Shown in pieces: positions 1 to 9,886 of a stretch of 36,256 nt of DNA (positions are counted from its first letter, which is position 1; every line of letters begins with the position of its first letter). The position numbers and the translations under genes are program-made. This DNA is from a bacterium (GTDB lineage Bacteria > Fidelibacterota > Marinisomatia > Marinisomatales > JAHJCW01), in the NCBI GenBank assembly GCA_030606865.1, contig JAUWFQ010000006.1:1-36256 (forward strand). The letters run 5' to 3'. Under the pieces are notes generated by a model. It was given only the letters and a program-made list of their open reading frames with translations, was not told the origin of the DNA and did not search any database.

Positions 1-1365
1 TACTCGCTTATAACGACGTAAAACGATTTCGTGCATCGCGGCAAAATCATCGATTCCAACTACAGTTTTCACTTTATACTTACGATACTCACTTTTCCGT
101 GCTTTCCCATCGACAAAACACACCATTGATGCTACTGTATCAGTTCCTCCCAAATGCGATATATCAAATGCTTCAATCCGGCGTGGCGGTGCTTTCATAT
201 TCAAGTCTTCTTGTAATTGCGCAACCGAAGCCGGATAAAATTCCTTGCGTTTTTTCCGATTGATAATCCACTCGCCTAATAATAATTTTGCATTTTGATA
301 AGCAATTCTGCTTTCCTGCGCTTTTTCACCCCGTTGCGGATATAAAAATTTGATCTTTCGATTTATTTTTTCGCTTAACCATTTAATTAATTCCTTTTCA
401 TCATCCGGTTCTTTAGGTAATAAAATTTCAGGTGGAATTGAATCTCCATCCATATAAAATCTTGTTATTATCGATTTTAATACGCTTGCATCGTCGTCTA
501 AACCCTGAAATGATATCTTCTCCCTGCTAAATAATCGTCCTTGGCGAATTCTTACAATTACCATTATTCCTAAATTTTCTTCCCGCGCAAAAGCGAATAC
601 ATCCCGATCGGTAAAATTGGCAGTGATTTTTCTTTGTCGTGCTTTAAAATCCTTAACTGCTGTAAGTTGGTCGCGGGCAAGCGCGGCATCTTCAAATCGC
701 TTCTCTTTAGAAGCGATTTCCATTTGCTTGGTAATATAATCCTCGGTAACCGATGTATTGCCGTGTAAGAATTCAATTACGCGCTTGATCATTCCATTAT
801 ATTCTTCTTGACTAACAATGCCCTCACAAGGTCCCTCGCACTTATTAATGTGATAGTCCAAACAAAGTTTAACCTTTTTATCCTTAACAATTTTTTCATC
901 AAGATAATATGTGCAAGTGCGAATTGGGAAAGCGCGTCTTAATGCATTAAGACTTTGTCTTAAAAGTGCAACATTAGTGTAAGGACCAAAATATTTCGAT
1001 CCATCCTTTATAATTTTACGAGTTAAAAATACCTGTGGATATGGTTCATTCGTAACACGAATAAATGGAAAAGATTTATCATCCTTTAAATCAATATTAT
1101 ATTTGGACGTGTGCTGTTTTATAAGATTTGCTTCAGTTAGCAACGCCTCTACTTCGTTGGCAACAACTATCCATTCTAAGTCTTCAATACGAGCTATCAA
1201 TGCCTGATTTTTAGGTGTCTGATATTTATTCTTTTGAAAATAGGATCTTACTCGATTCCGTAGATTTTTAGCTTTACCAATGTAAATAATTTCATCTTTA
1301 TCATTACGAAATAAATATACTCCCGGTTTTGTAGGAACGAGTTTTAGTTTGTCTTTTAAAGCCAT
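1..1365 (-). CDS. uvrC: Excinuclease ABC subunit C (UvrC), C-terminus truncated by the window edge
   Basis: Open reverse-strand frame from ATG at 1365 to base 1. N-terminal GIY-YIG region 'PGVYLFRNDKDEIIYIGKAKNLRNRV', Cys cluster region, UVR motif-like 'EIASKEKRFEDAALARDQL', and 'GIDDFAAMHEIVLRRYKRV' at the truncated end. Confidence 0.95.
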   Translation of the reverse strand, partial: MALKDKLKLVPTKPGVYLFRNDKDEIIYIGKAKNLRNRVRSYFQKNKYQTPKNQALIARIEDLEWIVVANEVEALLTEANLIKQHTSKYNIDLKDDKSFPFIRVTNEPYPQVFLTRKIIKDGSKYFGPYTNVALLRQSLNALRRAFPIRTCTYYLDEKIVKDKKVKLCLDYHINKCEGPCEGIVSQEEYNGMIKRVIEFLHGNTSVTEDYITKQMEIASKEKRFEDAALARDQLTAVKDFKARQRKITANFTDRDVFAFAREENLGIMVIVRIRQGRLFSREKISFQGLDDDASVLKSIITRFYMDGDSIPPEILLPKEPDDEKELIKWLSEKINRKIKFLYPQRGEKAQESRIAYQNAKLLLGEWIINRKKRKEFYPASVAQLQEDLNMKAPPRRIEAFDISHLGGTDTVASMVCFVDGKARKSEYRKYKVKTVVGIDDFAAMHEIVLRRYKRV

Positions 1366-1411
1366 TGTATCAACTGAAATTCAATAGATTTTGTCGAAAA
1401 AAGAAGTAAAT

Positions 1412-1431
1412 AAAAAAGCCCCGATTGGGGC
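1412..1431 (-). terminator. Intrinsic terminator downstream of the methylmalonyl-CoA epimerase operon
   Basis: Perfect GCCCC-GATT-GGGGC stem-loop (1418-1431). On the minus strand it is followed by TTTTTTA, just past the stop of the 1511-1921 gene and before uvrC. Confidence 0.75.
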
Positions 1432-1510
1432 AAAATATTTAACAATTTCAATACTATAATATTAATAGAACAATGCCTTTCTTTATGTTTAAATATTCAA
1501 TCTTAAATCT

Positions 1511-1921
1511 TCAATTCTCAGGTTTTTCAGCAAGTTCCACTAACACTCCCCCCGTGCTTCTTGGATGAATGAAAACAATCATATATCCCTCTATACCAAT
1601 TCGAGGAGTTTTATCAATTAATTCAACACCGGCTTCGATTAATTCATTAATTGCTTGCTGAATATCATCAATTTCAAGGCAGATATGGTGGATCCCTTTA
1701 CCTCTTTTTTCAATAAATTTTGCAATTGGAGATTCAGGAGATGTGGCTTCTAATAACTCTATTTTTCCCCGTCCAGTATCAAATATTTCGGTTATTACAT
1801 TTTGTTCCTTTACTTCTTCCGAAATATGTTCACAATTGTTTAATAGTAATTTCCAAAATGGAGCATCTTTATCCAAGTTATCTGTAGCAATACCTATATG
1901 TTCAATTCCTAATATTTTCAT
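1511..1921 (-). CDS. mce: Methylmalonyl-CoA epimerase (VOC/glyoxalase family)
   Basis: 136 aa: 'IEHIGIATDNLDKDAPFWKLLL...GKGIHHICLEIDDIQQAINEL...VFIHPRSTGGVLVELAE', typical of methylmalonyl-CoA epimerase. Confidence 0.9.
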   Translation of the reverse strand: MKILGIEHIGIATDNLDKDAPFWKLLLNNCEHISEEVKEQNVITEIFDTGRGKIELLEATSPESPIAKFIEKRGKGIHHICLEIDDIQQAINELIEAGVELIDKTPRIGIEGYMIVFIHPRSTGGVLVELAEKPEN

Positions 1922-2958
1922 TTTAAATCCGGAAATTTATTTTGATAATCGATTATTAAACTTAAACCTAGTCCATTGCCTTTTGGCAATACCGGGACAC
2001 CGTTAACAATTTGTAAACCATTATATGGATCATTATCTATTAACAAATTGCCATCAAGATCAAGGTAATCGGCCTGAGATGCAAATTGAGCTAAAGCTGT
2101 AATACCAATTGATGATTCAACCATGCAACCAAACATAATTTTTAAGTTATATTTTTTTGCGGTCTTTATCATTATTGATGCTTCATCAACGCCTCCACAT
2201 TTTGCCAATTTTAAATTTATTCCATCAAATTTATTTACAAGATTCTCAATATCAGAAGATGTATGGCAATTTTCATCAGCAATTAAAGGCAATGATGAAT
2301 TCTTTTTTAATTCAACCATTTTATCAAGATCGTTAGCAGGTAAAGGCTGTTCAATTAATTCAACATTTTGTTCAGCTAACCACCTACTCATTTCGATAGC
2401 TGTATTTATGTCCCAACCCTCATTGGCATCAACACGAATTGGTTTATCAGTAAATTTTCTAATAGTAGATATTATGTCCTTATCCTTATCAATCCCTAAC
2501 TTGACTTTTAATATTTTGTATTTTTTAGCTTCCTTAACTTTTTGCGCTAATTCATCAAAATCACCGATCGCTATCGTAAAGGATGTTGAGTTTTTGATTT
2601 TTCCATAGTAATTAAAATACTCATGTAGAGAAATATTATTCTTTTGTGTCCACCAATCAAATAATGCGTTAACACATGCCGAGCGAAATGATTTTATACC
2701 ATCAGTATATCGATCAAATATTTCAATTACTTCATCAACATTTGTAACGTTTTTTGGGAGGATAATTTTATTTTTTAATCTTTCAAGTATTTGTGGGATA
2801 GATTCGTTATATCTCTCAGATGGAGCCACTTCTCCCCTGCCGATAAAACCATCTTGTTCTAAATATATAAAAACCCTATCATAATAATCATGGGAACTAC
2901 GGGAAATTCCAAATGGATGAGTACATTGCAAACGATAAATCGTATAACTTAACCTCAT
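1918..2958 (-). CDS. Enolase-superfamily dipeptide epimerase (L-Ala-D/L-Glu epimerase-like)
   Basis: 346 aa with 'ILKVKLGID', 'IRVDANEGWD', 'LIEQPLP', 'PLIADENCHTSSDI', 'NLKLAKCGGVDEA', 'GCMVESSIGITA': muconate-lactonizing/dipeptide epimerase signatures. Confidence 0.85.
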   Translation of the reverse strand: MRLSYTIYRLQCTHPFGISRSSHDYYDRVFIYLEQDGFIGRGEVAPSERYNESIPQILERLKNKIILPKNVTNVDEVIEIFDRYTDGIKSFRSACVNALFDWWTQKNNISLHEYFNYYGKIKNSTSFTIAIGDFDELAQKVKEAKKYKILKVKLGIDKDKDIISTIRKFTDKPIRVDANEGWDINTAIEMSRWLAEQNVELIEQPLPANDLDKMVELKKNSSLPLIADENCHTSSDIENLVNKFDGINLKLAKCGGVDEASIMIKTAKKYNLKIMFGCMVESSIGITALAQFASQADYLDLDGNLLIDNDPYNGLQIVNGVPVLPKGNGLGLSLIIDYQNKFPDLK

Positions 2959-2995
2959 AAATATTATTTAGTTAGATGAACAGAATAATTATGTA

Positions 2996-3769
2996 CTATT
3001 TTCGAAAATTAGGTTTTCTCTTTTCAACAAAAGCAGTGGTACCTTCGCGTTGTTCATCGGTTTCAAATAATTCAGCAAAAGCATTTAGTTCAATATCCAA
3101 TCCATTCTCTAAATGTTTATCAAAACCTTGATGTATACATTCTAAAGCTGCTCCAACTGCGGCAGGTCCATTTTTTAGTATAGATTTCGCCAATGTATAT
3201 ACTTTTTCCAATAATTCCGGTTGCGGTACAATATGGCTCACAAGTCCAATTCTCAATGCTTCTTCCGCGTCTATCATTTCACCACCTATAATCATTTCTA
3301 TTGCTCGTCCTTTTCCAATTAAGCGAGGTAAACGTTGCGTGCCTCCCCATCCCGGTATAATGCCGAGAGCAACTTCCGGTTGTGAAAATTTCGCATTCTC
3401 AGATGCGATACGCATGTCACACGCCAAGGCGATTTCACAGCCGCCGCCTAATGCAAATCCGTTTATAGCACCTATTACCGGTTTAGGCGAATTTTCTATC
3501 ACCATAGTCATTTCCTGTCCTTCACGACTAAATTCTAACGCTTCCCTACCGGACATTTTTTGCATTGATTTAATATCAGCACCCGCTACAAACGCCTTTT
3601 CACCAGCCCCAGTGATAACAATTACACCAACATCATCATTTTTTACACATTCTTCCATTGCTTTTTTTAATTCAGCGACAACAACCTTATTCATCGCATT
3701 TAACGCTTCAGGTCTATTAATTGTAATCGTGGCAATATAATTTTCTACAATAATTTTGATAAATTCCAT
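2996..3769 (-). CDS. Enoyl-CoA hydratase/crotonase family protein
   Basis: 257 aa: 'VIVITGAGEKAFVAGADIKSM', 'PVIGAINGFALGGGCEIALACDMRIAS', 'GIIPGWGGTQRLPRLIG'. Confidence 0.93.
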   Translation of the reverse strand: MEFIKIIVENYIATITINRPEALNAMNKVVVAELKKAMEECVKNDDVGVIVITGAGEKAFVAGADIKSMQKMSGREALEFSREGQEMTMVIENSPKPVIGAINGFALGGGCEIALACDMRIASENAKFSQPEVALGIIPGWGGTQRLPRLIGKGRAIEMIIGGEMIDAEEALRIGLVSHIVPQPELLEKVYTLAKSILKNGPAAVGAALECIHQGFDKHLENGLDIELNAFAELFETDEQREGTTAFVEKRKPNFRK

Positions 3770-3784
3770 AAAATACTCCTACAA

Positions 3785-5254
3785 TTATCTCCAAAAGGTT
3801 CGGCTAAATAATATTAATACTGTGAATATTTCTAATCGTCCCAATAACATTGCAAATGATAAAATCCACTTTCCAATATCGGGTAATAATGCATAATTAT
3901 CCGTAGGACCAAACGACCCTAACGCAGGGCCGATATTTCCAACTGCTGATGCAGCAGCTCCTATCGCAGAAGTTATATCAATTCCCATCGCTGTTAAAGA
4001 CGCAGCTGTAAGAGCGAATATTGCTACGTAAAACAGGAAAAATCCTAGTGTATTTCGTATTATACTTTCATTGATATACCGGTCACCGATCCTTATTGGA
4101 ATAATTGCCCGTGCATGTAATAGCCGACGGGTTTCCATAAGACCGTGCTTAATAATGAGAAAAATACGTATTACTTTCATTCCACCTCCGGTCGACCCAC
4201 CCATAGCTCCGATAAACATTAGTCCAACAAGAGTAAATTGAATGAAGTATCCCCATAATTCATAATCGTAGGTTCCATATCCGGTTGTTGTAATAATTGC
4301 AACTGTTTGGAACAATGAATCTCTAAATTTAATATGTGTGAAACCACCATCGCTAAGACTCACAATAATAAATATTCCAAGTGTAACAAGAAGAATTATT
4401 CCAATATAAATCTTGAATTCATAATCACGGAAATATACTTTTATATCTCCGGACATAGCTCGAAAATGAAGAGCAAAATTTATGCCAGCCATCAGCATAA
4501 AAAATATTATTATATAATGGATTGCTGAACTTGTCCATCCGGCAATACTTGCGTTCATTGTTGAAAATCCACCTGTAGGCATTGTAGTAAATGCGTGGCA
4601 TATTGCATCGAACCAAGTCATTCCCCCAAGTCCGAGTAAAAGTGTCTCCAACGCTGTAAACCCGACATAAACTAACCATAATATTTTAGCAGTTTCTTTC
4701 ACGCGTGGACGTAATTTATCAGATACCGGACCTGGAACTTCCGCTTTGAACATTTGAACACCACCAATTCCTAACAACGGTAAAATAGCTATCGTAAAAA
4801 CGATAATCCCCATCCCGCCTATCCATTGTATGAATGAACGCCAAAATAATATTCCGTGTGGCAAACTTTCAATTCCCAGTGGCAGATTAGGAAGTGTTAT
4901 CGGATTACCGATAATTGTTGCACCGGTCGTAGTAACCCCCGACATTGATTCGAAGAAAGCATCGGTTATATTCGGAATTGTTCCGCTGAAATAGAATGGC
5001 AATGCTCCGATGATCGCTGTAATAATCCAAGCAGATGTTACAATTAGGAAACCATCTTTAGTGGATAATGTTTTACTTTTTCTTGTAAAGTACCATAAAG
5101 GAACACCGATAAAAAATGTTATTACTGCCGATAATATAAAACCTTCAAAATCATATTCTTTATAGGCTAAGGCGATTAAAGCCGGTATTAGCAAGGTAAT
5201 ACTCAAAATTCCAATTTGAGCACCAAGAATATTAAGGATTGTCTTTTTATTCAT
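3785..5254 (-). CDS. trkH: Trk potassium uptake system membrane subunit TrkH
   Basis: 489 aa polytopic protein with the four selectivity-loop repeats 'SMSGVTTTGATI', 'TMPTGGFST', 'TTTGYGTYD', 'AVGNIGPALG'. Confidence 0.93.
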   Translation of the reverse strand: MNKKTILNILGAQIGILSITLLIPALIALAYKEYDFEGFILSAVITFFIGVPLWYFTRKSKTLSTKDGFLIVTSAWIITAIIGALPFYFSGTIPNITDAFFESMSGVTTTGATIIGNPITLPNLPLGIESLPHGILFWRSFIQWIGGMGIIVFTIAILPLLGIGGVQMFKAEVPGPVSDKLRPRVKETAKILWLVYVGFTALETLLLGLGGMTWFDAICHAFTTMPTGGFSTMNASIAGWTSSAIHYIIIFFMLMAGINFALHFRAMSGDIKVYFRDYEFKIYIGIILLVTLGIFIIVSLSDGGFTHIKFRDSLFQTVAIITTTGYGTYDYELWGYFIQFTLVGLMFIGAMGGSTGGGMKVIRIFLIIKHGLMETRRLLHARAIIPIRIGDRYINESIIRNTLGFFLFYVAIFALTAASLTAMGIDITSAIGAAASAVGNIGPALGSFGPTDNYALLPDIGKWILSFAMLLGRLEIFTVLILFSRTFWR

Positions 5255-6600
5255 TAAAGACCAAATAAAATTCGAATTTTTTGTATTGCTTTCGTCTTTG
5301 AAAATATCAGTACAGTGTCTTCCTCAGTAATAATTGAATCACCTCGAGCAATACTCAAATTTCCATGATGATTTATAACACCCACAATACTATCTTTAGG
5401 GAAATCAATATCTTTTAAAGGCTTTTGAGTAACTTTACTTCCTGCTTCAGGTTGTAATTCAATTATATCAATATCCATCTCTTCAAAAGCAATTAGATCA
5501 GTTTCAGTTTTATCACTATATATTTTTCTGATTATTTTATTAACTGTTGCCATATTTTTACTGACAACAGAACCTATTCCCAAATCTTGTAATAACGGTA
5601 AATATTCGGTTGTATTGATATGGGTAATAGTTTGTTTTGCTCCTAATTGATGTGCCAATATTCCACTCAGAATGTTTGCTTTTTCATCATGCGTAACAGC
5701 AATAAAACTATCAACATCTTTGATATTTTCGGATTTAAGAAATTCTAAATCTGTTCCATCAGCATTAATGACCATCGTATCAGTTAACTTTGCGGCAATT
5801 TGTTCTGATTTTTCTCTTCTATTATCAACTAACCTAACAGATTTTTCCTTTTGTAATAATTCTGCTATAGAATAACCGATTTTTTCGCCACCAAAAATCA
5901 TTATTCGTTTAGATATTTGATTACTAATATCAAGTATATTTAATAATTTTTCAAGATGTTTGGTTTTTATTATAAAATATGCTCTATCATTCGGTTCAAA
6001 AATAAAGTCTCCCCACGGTACAATAGTTTTATTCCTACGAATTACCGATACAATACCAAATTTGAGTTCCTTACTGTCATCGCATAATTCCTTGACTGAA
6101 CGTCCAACAATTTGGTTATGGAGAGAAATTCTAATTCCAATCATTTTTAATCGTCCGCCTTCAAAATCCATCACCTTTATCGCATATGGATGCTCAACTA
6201 ATCTTACAATTTCTGAACATGCTTCTTTTTCCGGGTGGATTACTAAATCAATTCCAAATTTTTCAGGTTTAATAATAGAATTTGCATCACTGTATTGTTG
6301 ATTGCGGAGACGAGCTATTACTTTATTGGCACCTAACTGTCTCGCCTGTTGCGATGCAATAAGGTTTACTTCATCAACTCTTGTTAACGCAAAAACATAA
6401 TCTGCTTTATCAACATTTGCTTCAATTAAATTTTTAGGACTTGCTCCGTTTCCTTGTACAACTATTACGTCTAAATGCTCGGATGCACGTCGACAATTTT
6501 CCGGATCATTATCTATCACCGTTATATCAAAATCTTCTTGGCTTAGGGCTTTAGCAACATGAAAACCAACTTCACCCACACCAATTATTACTATCCTCAT
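5254..6600 (-). CDS. trkA: Trk potassium transporter regulatory subunit TrkA
   Basis: 448 aa with two Rossmann RCK-N halves ('MRIVIIGVGEVGFHVAKAL', 'RIMIFGGEKIGYSIAELL') and two RCK-C-like regions; abuts trkH. Confidence 0.93.
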   Translation of the reverse strand: MRIVIIGVGEVGFHVAKALSQEDFDITVIDNDPENCRRASEHLDVIVVQGNGASPKNLIEANVDKADYVFALTRVDEVNLIASQQARQLGANKVIARLRNQQYSDANSIIKPEKFGIDLVIHPEKEACSEIVRLVEHPYAIKVMDFEGGRLKMIGIRISLHNQIVGRSVKELCDDSKELKFGIVSVIRRNKTIVPWGDFIFEPNDRAYFIIKTKHLEKLLNILDISNQISKRIMIFGGEKIGYSIAELLQKEKSVRLVDNRREKSEQIAAKLTDTMVINADGTDLEFLKSENIKDVDSFIAVTHDEKANILSGILAHQLGAKQTITHINTTEYLPLLQDLGIGSVVSKNMATVNKIIRKIYSDKTETDLIAFEEMDIDIIELQPEAGSKVTQKPLKDIDFPKDSIVGVINHHGNLSIARGDSIITEEDTVLIFSKTKAIQKIRILFGL

Positions 6601-6660
6601 TAAATATCCTCTAGAGATTTAAAATTAAAGTTAACTGCAAATAATTTGATACCAAAAGAA

Positions 6661-7917
6661 TCAATCATCAATAGAGACACGCTTTATTTTAGCTCCCAGT
6701 GACGCAAATTTGTTCTCAATTTGTTCATATCCACGATCTATATAGTGTATATGGTTAACCTCTGTCACTCCTTTTGCCATCAGACCGGCGAGTACCAACG
6801 AGGCACTCGCACGAATATCAGTAGAGCGAACTTTTGCGCCTATTAATTCTTTTACACCTCGTACAATAGCGGAATTGCCTTCAACAGTTATATTCGCTCC
6901 TAAGCGATTTAACTCTGGTACGTGACTAAATCTATCATGATAAATTGTATCAGTTACAATTGACGATCCTGTTGCAATACTCATTAAGGCAATCCATTGA
7001 GCTTGCAAATCTGTAGCAAATCCAGGGAACACCGCAGTTGTTAAATCGACTGCATTAATTTTTTTTCCGCGTTTTACTGTAATGTCATTTTTATCAATTT
7101 TTATATCCGCACCAACTTCAATTAATTTTTCGATTACAACCGAAAGATGCTCAGGAATGGTGTTTTTAAGTGTGATCTTACCAAGTGCGGCTCCCGCGAT
7201 TAAAAAAGTACCTACCTCAATTCTATCAGGAATCACTGATATCTCTTGTGGCATAAGTTCATTAACACCCTCTATTGTTATTTCGGTTGTTCCAATTCCA
7301 CCGATTTTAGCACCCATTGATACTAAAAATTCACACAATTGCACGATTTCAGGTTCTTTGGCTGCGTTTTCAATTTTTGTTTCACCTCTTGCAAGAACTG
7401 CCGCCATTAAAATATTTCCTGTTGCTCCTACTGATGGAAAATCAAATCGAATTTTATTACCGACTAGTTTCTTGGCTTTAGCAATAATATCACCGCCCTC
7501 AAGTTCGATTTTGGCACCCAATTTTTCTAATCCTTTAAGATGATAATCTACAGGTCTTGGACCCCAAGCACACCCACCCGGCAATGATACAATCGCTTTT
7601 CCACATCGCGCTACTAATGGTCCCAAAACATAAAATGATGCACGCATTTTATTTACCAAATCATAAGGCGCTACCGGATTATCAACTTTCATAGCATCTA
7701 TCATCATCTTGTTATTGGAAAAATGAACTTTAGCTCCAAGCATCTCCAAAAGTTTAGCCATTGTACGTGTATCTCGTAAATTGGGAACACGATTTATTTT
7801 TGTTTCACCTTCCACCAACAAAGCTGCAGCCATTATAGGTAATACAGCATTTTTTGCACCACTTATTTGGACCTCACCCTTTAATTGATGATTTCCTTCT
7901 ATTACTAATTTTTCCAT
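6661..7917 (-). CDS. murA: UDP-N-acetylglucosamine 1-carboxyvinyltransferase
   Basis: 418 aa: 'LVIEGNHQLKGEVQISGAKNAVLPIMAAALL', 'MRASFYVLGPLVARCGKAIVSLPGGCAWGPRPVDYHLKGLEKLGA', 'GFATDLQAQWIALM'. Confidence 0.97.
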   Translation of the reverse strand: MEKLVIEGNHQLKGEVQISGAKNAVLPIMAAALLVEGETKINRVPNLRDTRTMAKLLEMLGAKVHFSNNKMMIDAMKVDNPVAPYDLVNKMRASFYVLGPLVARCGKAIVSLPGGCAWGPRPVDYHLKGLEKLGAKIELEGGDIIAKAKKLVGNKIRFDFPSVGATGNILMAAVLARGETKIENAAKEPEIVQLCEFLVSMGAKIGGIGTTEITIEGVNELMPQEISVIPDRIEVGTFLIAGAALGKITLKNTIPEHLSVVIEKLIEVGADIKIDKNDITVKRGKKINAVDLTTAVFPGFATDLQAQWIALMSIATGSSIVTDTIYHDRFSHVPELNRLGANITVEGNSAIVRGVKELIGAKVRSTDIRASASLVLAGLMAKGVTEVNHIHYIDRGYEQIENKFASLGAKIKRVSIDD

Positions 7918-7938
7918 ATTAAATAAAATATAAACGTT

Positions 7939-9537
7939 TTAGTTAAAATTACGTTCACCCGTAGATAATTGAAATATAGCACGTTGTCTCTCATCATCAT
8001 TTAAGTATTTAGCTGTAACAACTGTTTTACCATTTTCAACCATCTTTGAAATATGCAAATGATGCTTTGCGCTTCTTGCAATTTGTGGTAAATGAGTAAT
8101 GCAAATAACTTGTTTGGATTTTGCGAGATTTGCCAAACTATTTGCAACTTTTTCAGCTGCTACTCCAGAAATACCGCTATCTATTTCATCAAATACCAGT
8201 GAATTTATAGGATCATTATTTTGAAATACCGTTTTTATTGCTAACATGATCCTGGAAATTTCACCACCCGATGCAATTTCTACAAGTGGTTTTAATCTTT
8301 CACCAGGGTTTGCACTTAACAAAAATTGAATATTATCAAAACCTTTCTCGTTTGCAAGTACAGGATTTCCTTTGAAAAATGCAAATGAATCATTAAATAC
8401 TTTTTGCGTAATTTGAATTTTAAATCTCGCATCTTGCATATTTAACAACAGCATCTCATTTTCAATCGCTTTTGATAATTTCTCAGATCCAAATTCTCTT
8501 TTAATATGAATTTTTTCGGCTATATTTTGATAATCGACTTTTTCATCTGAAATTGTTTTTTTTATTTGGTCGATATCTTCATCTAATGATGAAAATTTAT
8601 TTAATTCTTCACTAATTTGATTTTTAGTATTCAATATAGCAACTATAGAACCACCATATTTTCGTTTTAAACCATCAATTGCTCCTAGGCGATCTTGTAT
8701 TTCTATTAATCTGTTTTTATCATAATTAAGAGAATTTATATAATCGCTTAAACCAGAAGATGTCTCTTGTACGCTGAGCGAGGCAGATCGAATAAGTTCA
8801 GAAAATTCATCAAGTTTCTGATCAATACTAACTAATTTTTCAAGCGCAATTAAGGACGAAGAAATTCTGTTATATATCGATTCATCATCATCAGTTAATT
8901 CCAAAGATAACCGATTGGTTGTTTCAACTAATTCATCAAGGTGTTTTAAAGTTTGCAATTCTTCTTCTAACTCAATATCTTCATTTGGTAGCGGATTAAT
9001 GACTGAAATTTCATTTAGTTGAAAAGACAATAATTCCTGATGTTTCTCTGAAATTTGTTTTTTTTCTGATAAATCGGATAATATTTTTGTATTTTTCTTT
9101 ATCGAGTTAAATAATCTAGTACAGTTTTCGACAGACATATTTATTTCACAAAATGCATCAAGATAATCAATGTGTGAAGAATCATTCATTATATATTGTT
9201 GCTCATGTTGACCATGAAAATCCACTAAAGAAGCACAAGCTAAACGATAATTATTTTCAGTAAACGGTTCATCATTTAAATATGATTTTGTTCTACCGCT
9301 TTTACTTAATACTCGACGATATACAATTGAATTAAGTTTTGTTTCAACAACCGCTCTTTCAGCATTACTCCTAACCATCGTTTTAGATGTTTTACTACCT
9401 AACGAGACGTTTAATGCTTGCAATAATATTGATTTACCCGATCCCGTTTCACCAGTAATAATGGTTAAACCTTCATTAAATAAAATCTCCATTTTATCCA
9501 CAATTGCAAAATCTTTGATGTATAATTTTTCAATCAT
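7939..9537 (-). CDS. recN: DNA repair protein RecN
   Basis: 532 aa SMC-like ATPase: 'MIEKLYIKDFAIVDKMEILFNEGLTIITGETGSGKSILLQAL', 'DFHGQHEQQ', 'EIASGGEISRIMLAIKTVF', 'LVFDEIDSGISG'. Confidence 0.95.
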   Translation of the reverse strand: MIEKLYIKDFAIVDKMEILFNEGLTIITGETGSGKSILLQALNVSLGSKTSKTMVRSNAERAVVETKLNSIVYRRVLSKSGRTKSYLNDEPFTENNYRLACASLVDFHGQHEQQYIMNDSSHIDYLDAFCEINMSVENCTRLFNSIKKNTKILSDLSEKKQISEKHQELLSFQLNEISVINPLPNEDIELEEELQTLKHLDELVETTNRLSLELTDDDESIYNRISSSLIALEKLVSIDQKLDEFSELIRSASLSVQETSSGLSDYINSLNYDKNRLIEIQDRLGAIDGLKRKYGGSIVAILNTKNQISEELNKFSSLDEDIDQIKKTISDEKVDYQNIAEKIHIKREFGSEKLSKAIENEMLLLNMQDARFKIQITQKVFNDSFAFFKGNPVLANEKGFDNIQFLLSANPGERLKPLVEIASGGEISRIMLAIKTVFQNNDPINSLVFDEIDSGISGVAAEKVANSLANLAKSKQVICITHLPQIARSAKHHLHISKMVENGKTVVTAKYLNDDERQRAIFQLSTGERNFN

Positions 9538-9886
9538 GCGTCATTAATAAATATTTTACAGATACAATACTACCAATAACCATTCCAATTCCATTCGCAA
9601 TTGCATCATTAACACTAACGAATCGATCTGCGACCATTCCTTGCCATATTTCATTAAATCCGCCATAGGCGATTCCGATAATTATAATCAAAATTATTAT
9701 TCTAGTTGAAGGTATTTTTATTGCATTAATCGCTAAAAATGCCAAAATGAAATATTCAATAATGTGTAGCAATTTATCAATTGAAATAATATCAATCTTT
9801 GGCAGTACCCCACCCGGGATTGTAGATACAACCAATATCACAAAAAGATAAAATATTAAAATAATTCGAAATGTTTTTTTACTCAT
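9530..9886 (-). CDS. VanZ-like family membrane protein
   Basis: 118 aa, four predicted TM segments, 'DKLLHIIEYFILAFLAI', 'GGFNEIWQGMVADRFVSVNDAIANGIG': VanZ pattern. Confidence 0.75.
   Translation of the reverse strand: MSKKTFRIILIFYLFVILVVSTIPGGVLPKIDIISIDKLLHIIEYFILAFLAINAIKIPSTRIIILIIIIGIAYGGFNEIWQGMVADRFVSVNDAIANGIGMVIGSIVSVKYLLMTHD

Noticed and set aside
570-776. 68-aa minus-strand ORF listed in the track
   Set aside because: Lies in an alternative frame within uvrC, whose own frame is intact and conserved.
7082-7543. 153-aa plus-strand ORF inside murA, and similar antisense ORFs (e.g. 2123-2608, 3339-3740, 5960-6301, 31865-32176)
   Set aside because: Antisense to well-supported conserved genes, no motif content, low-complexity composition.
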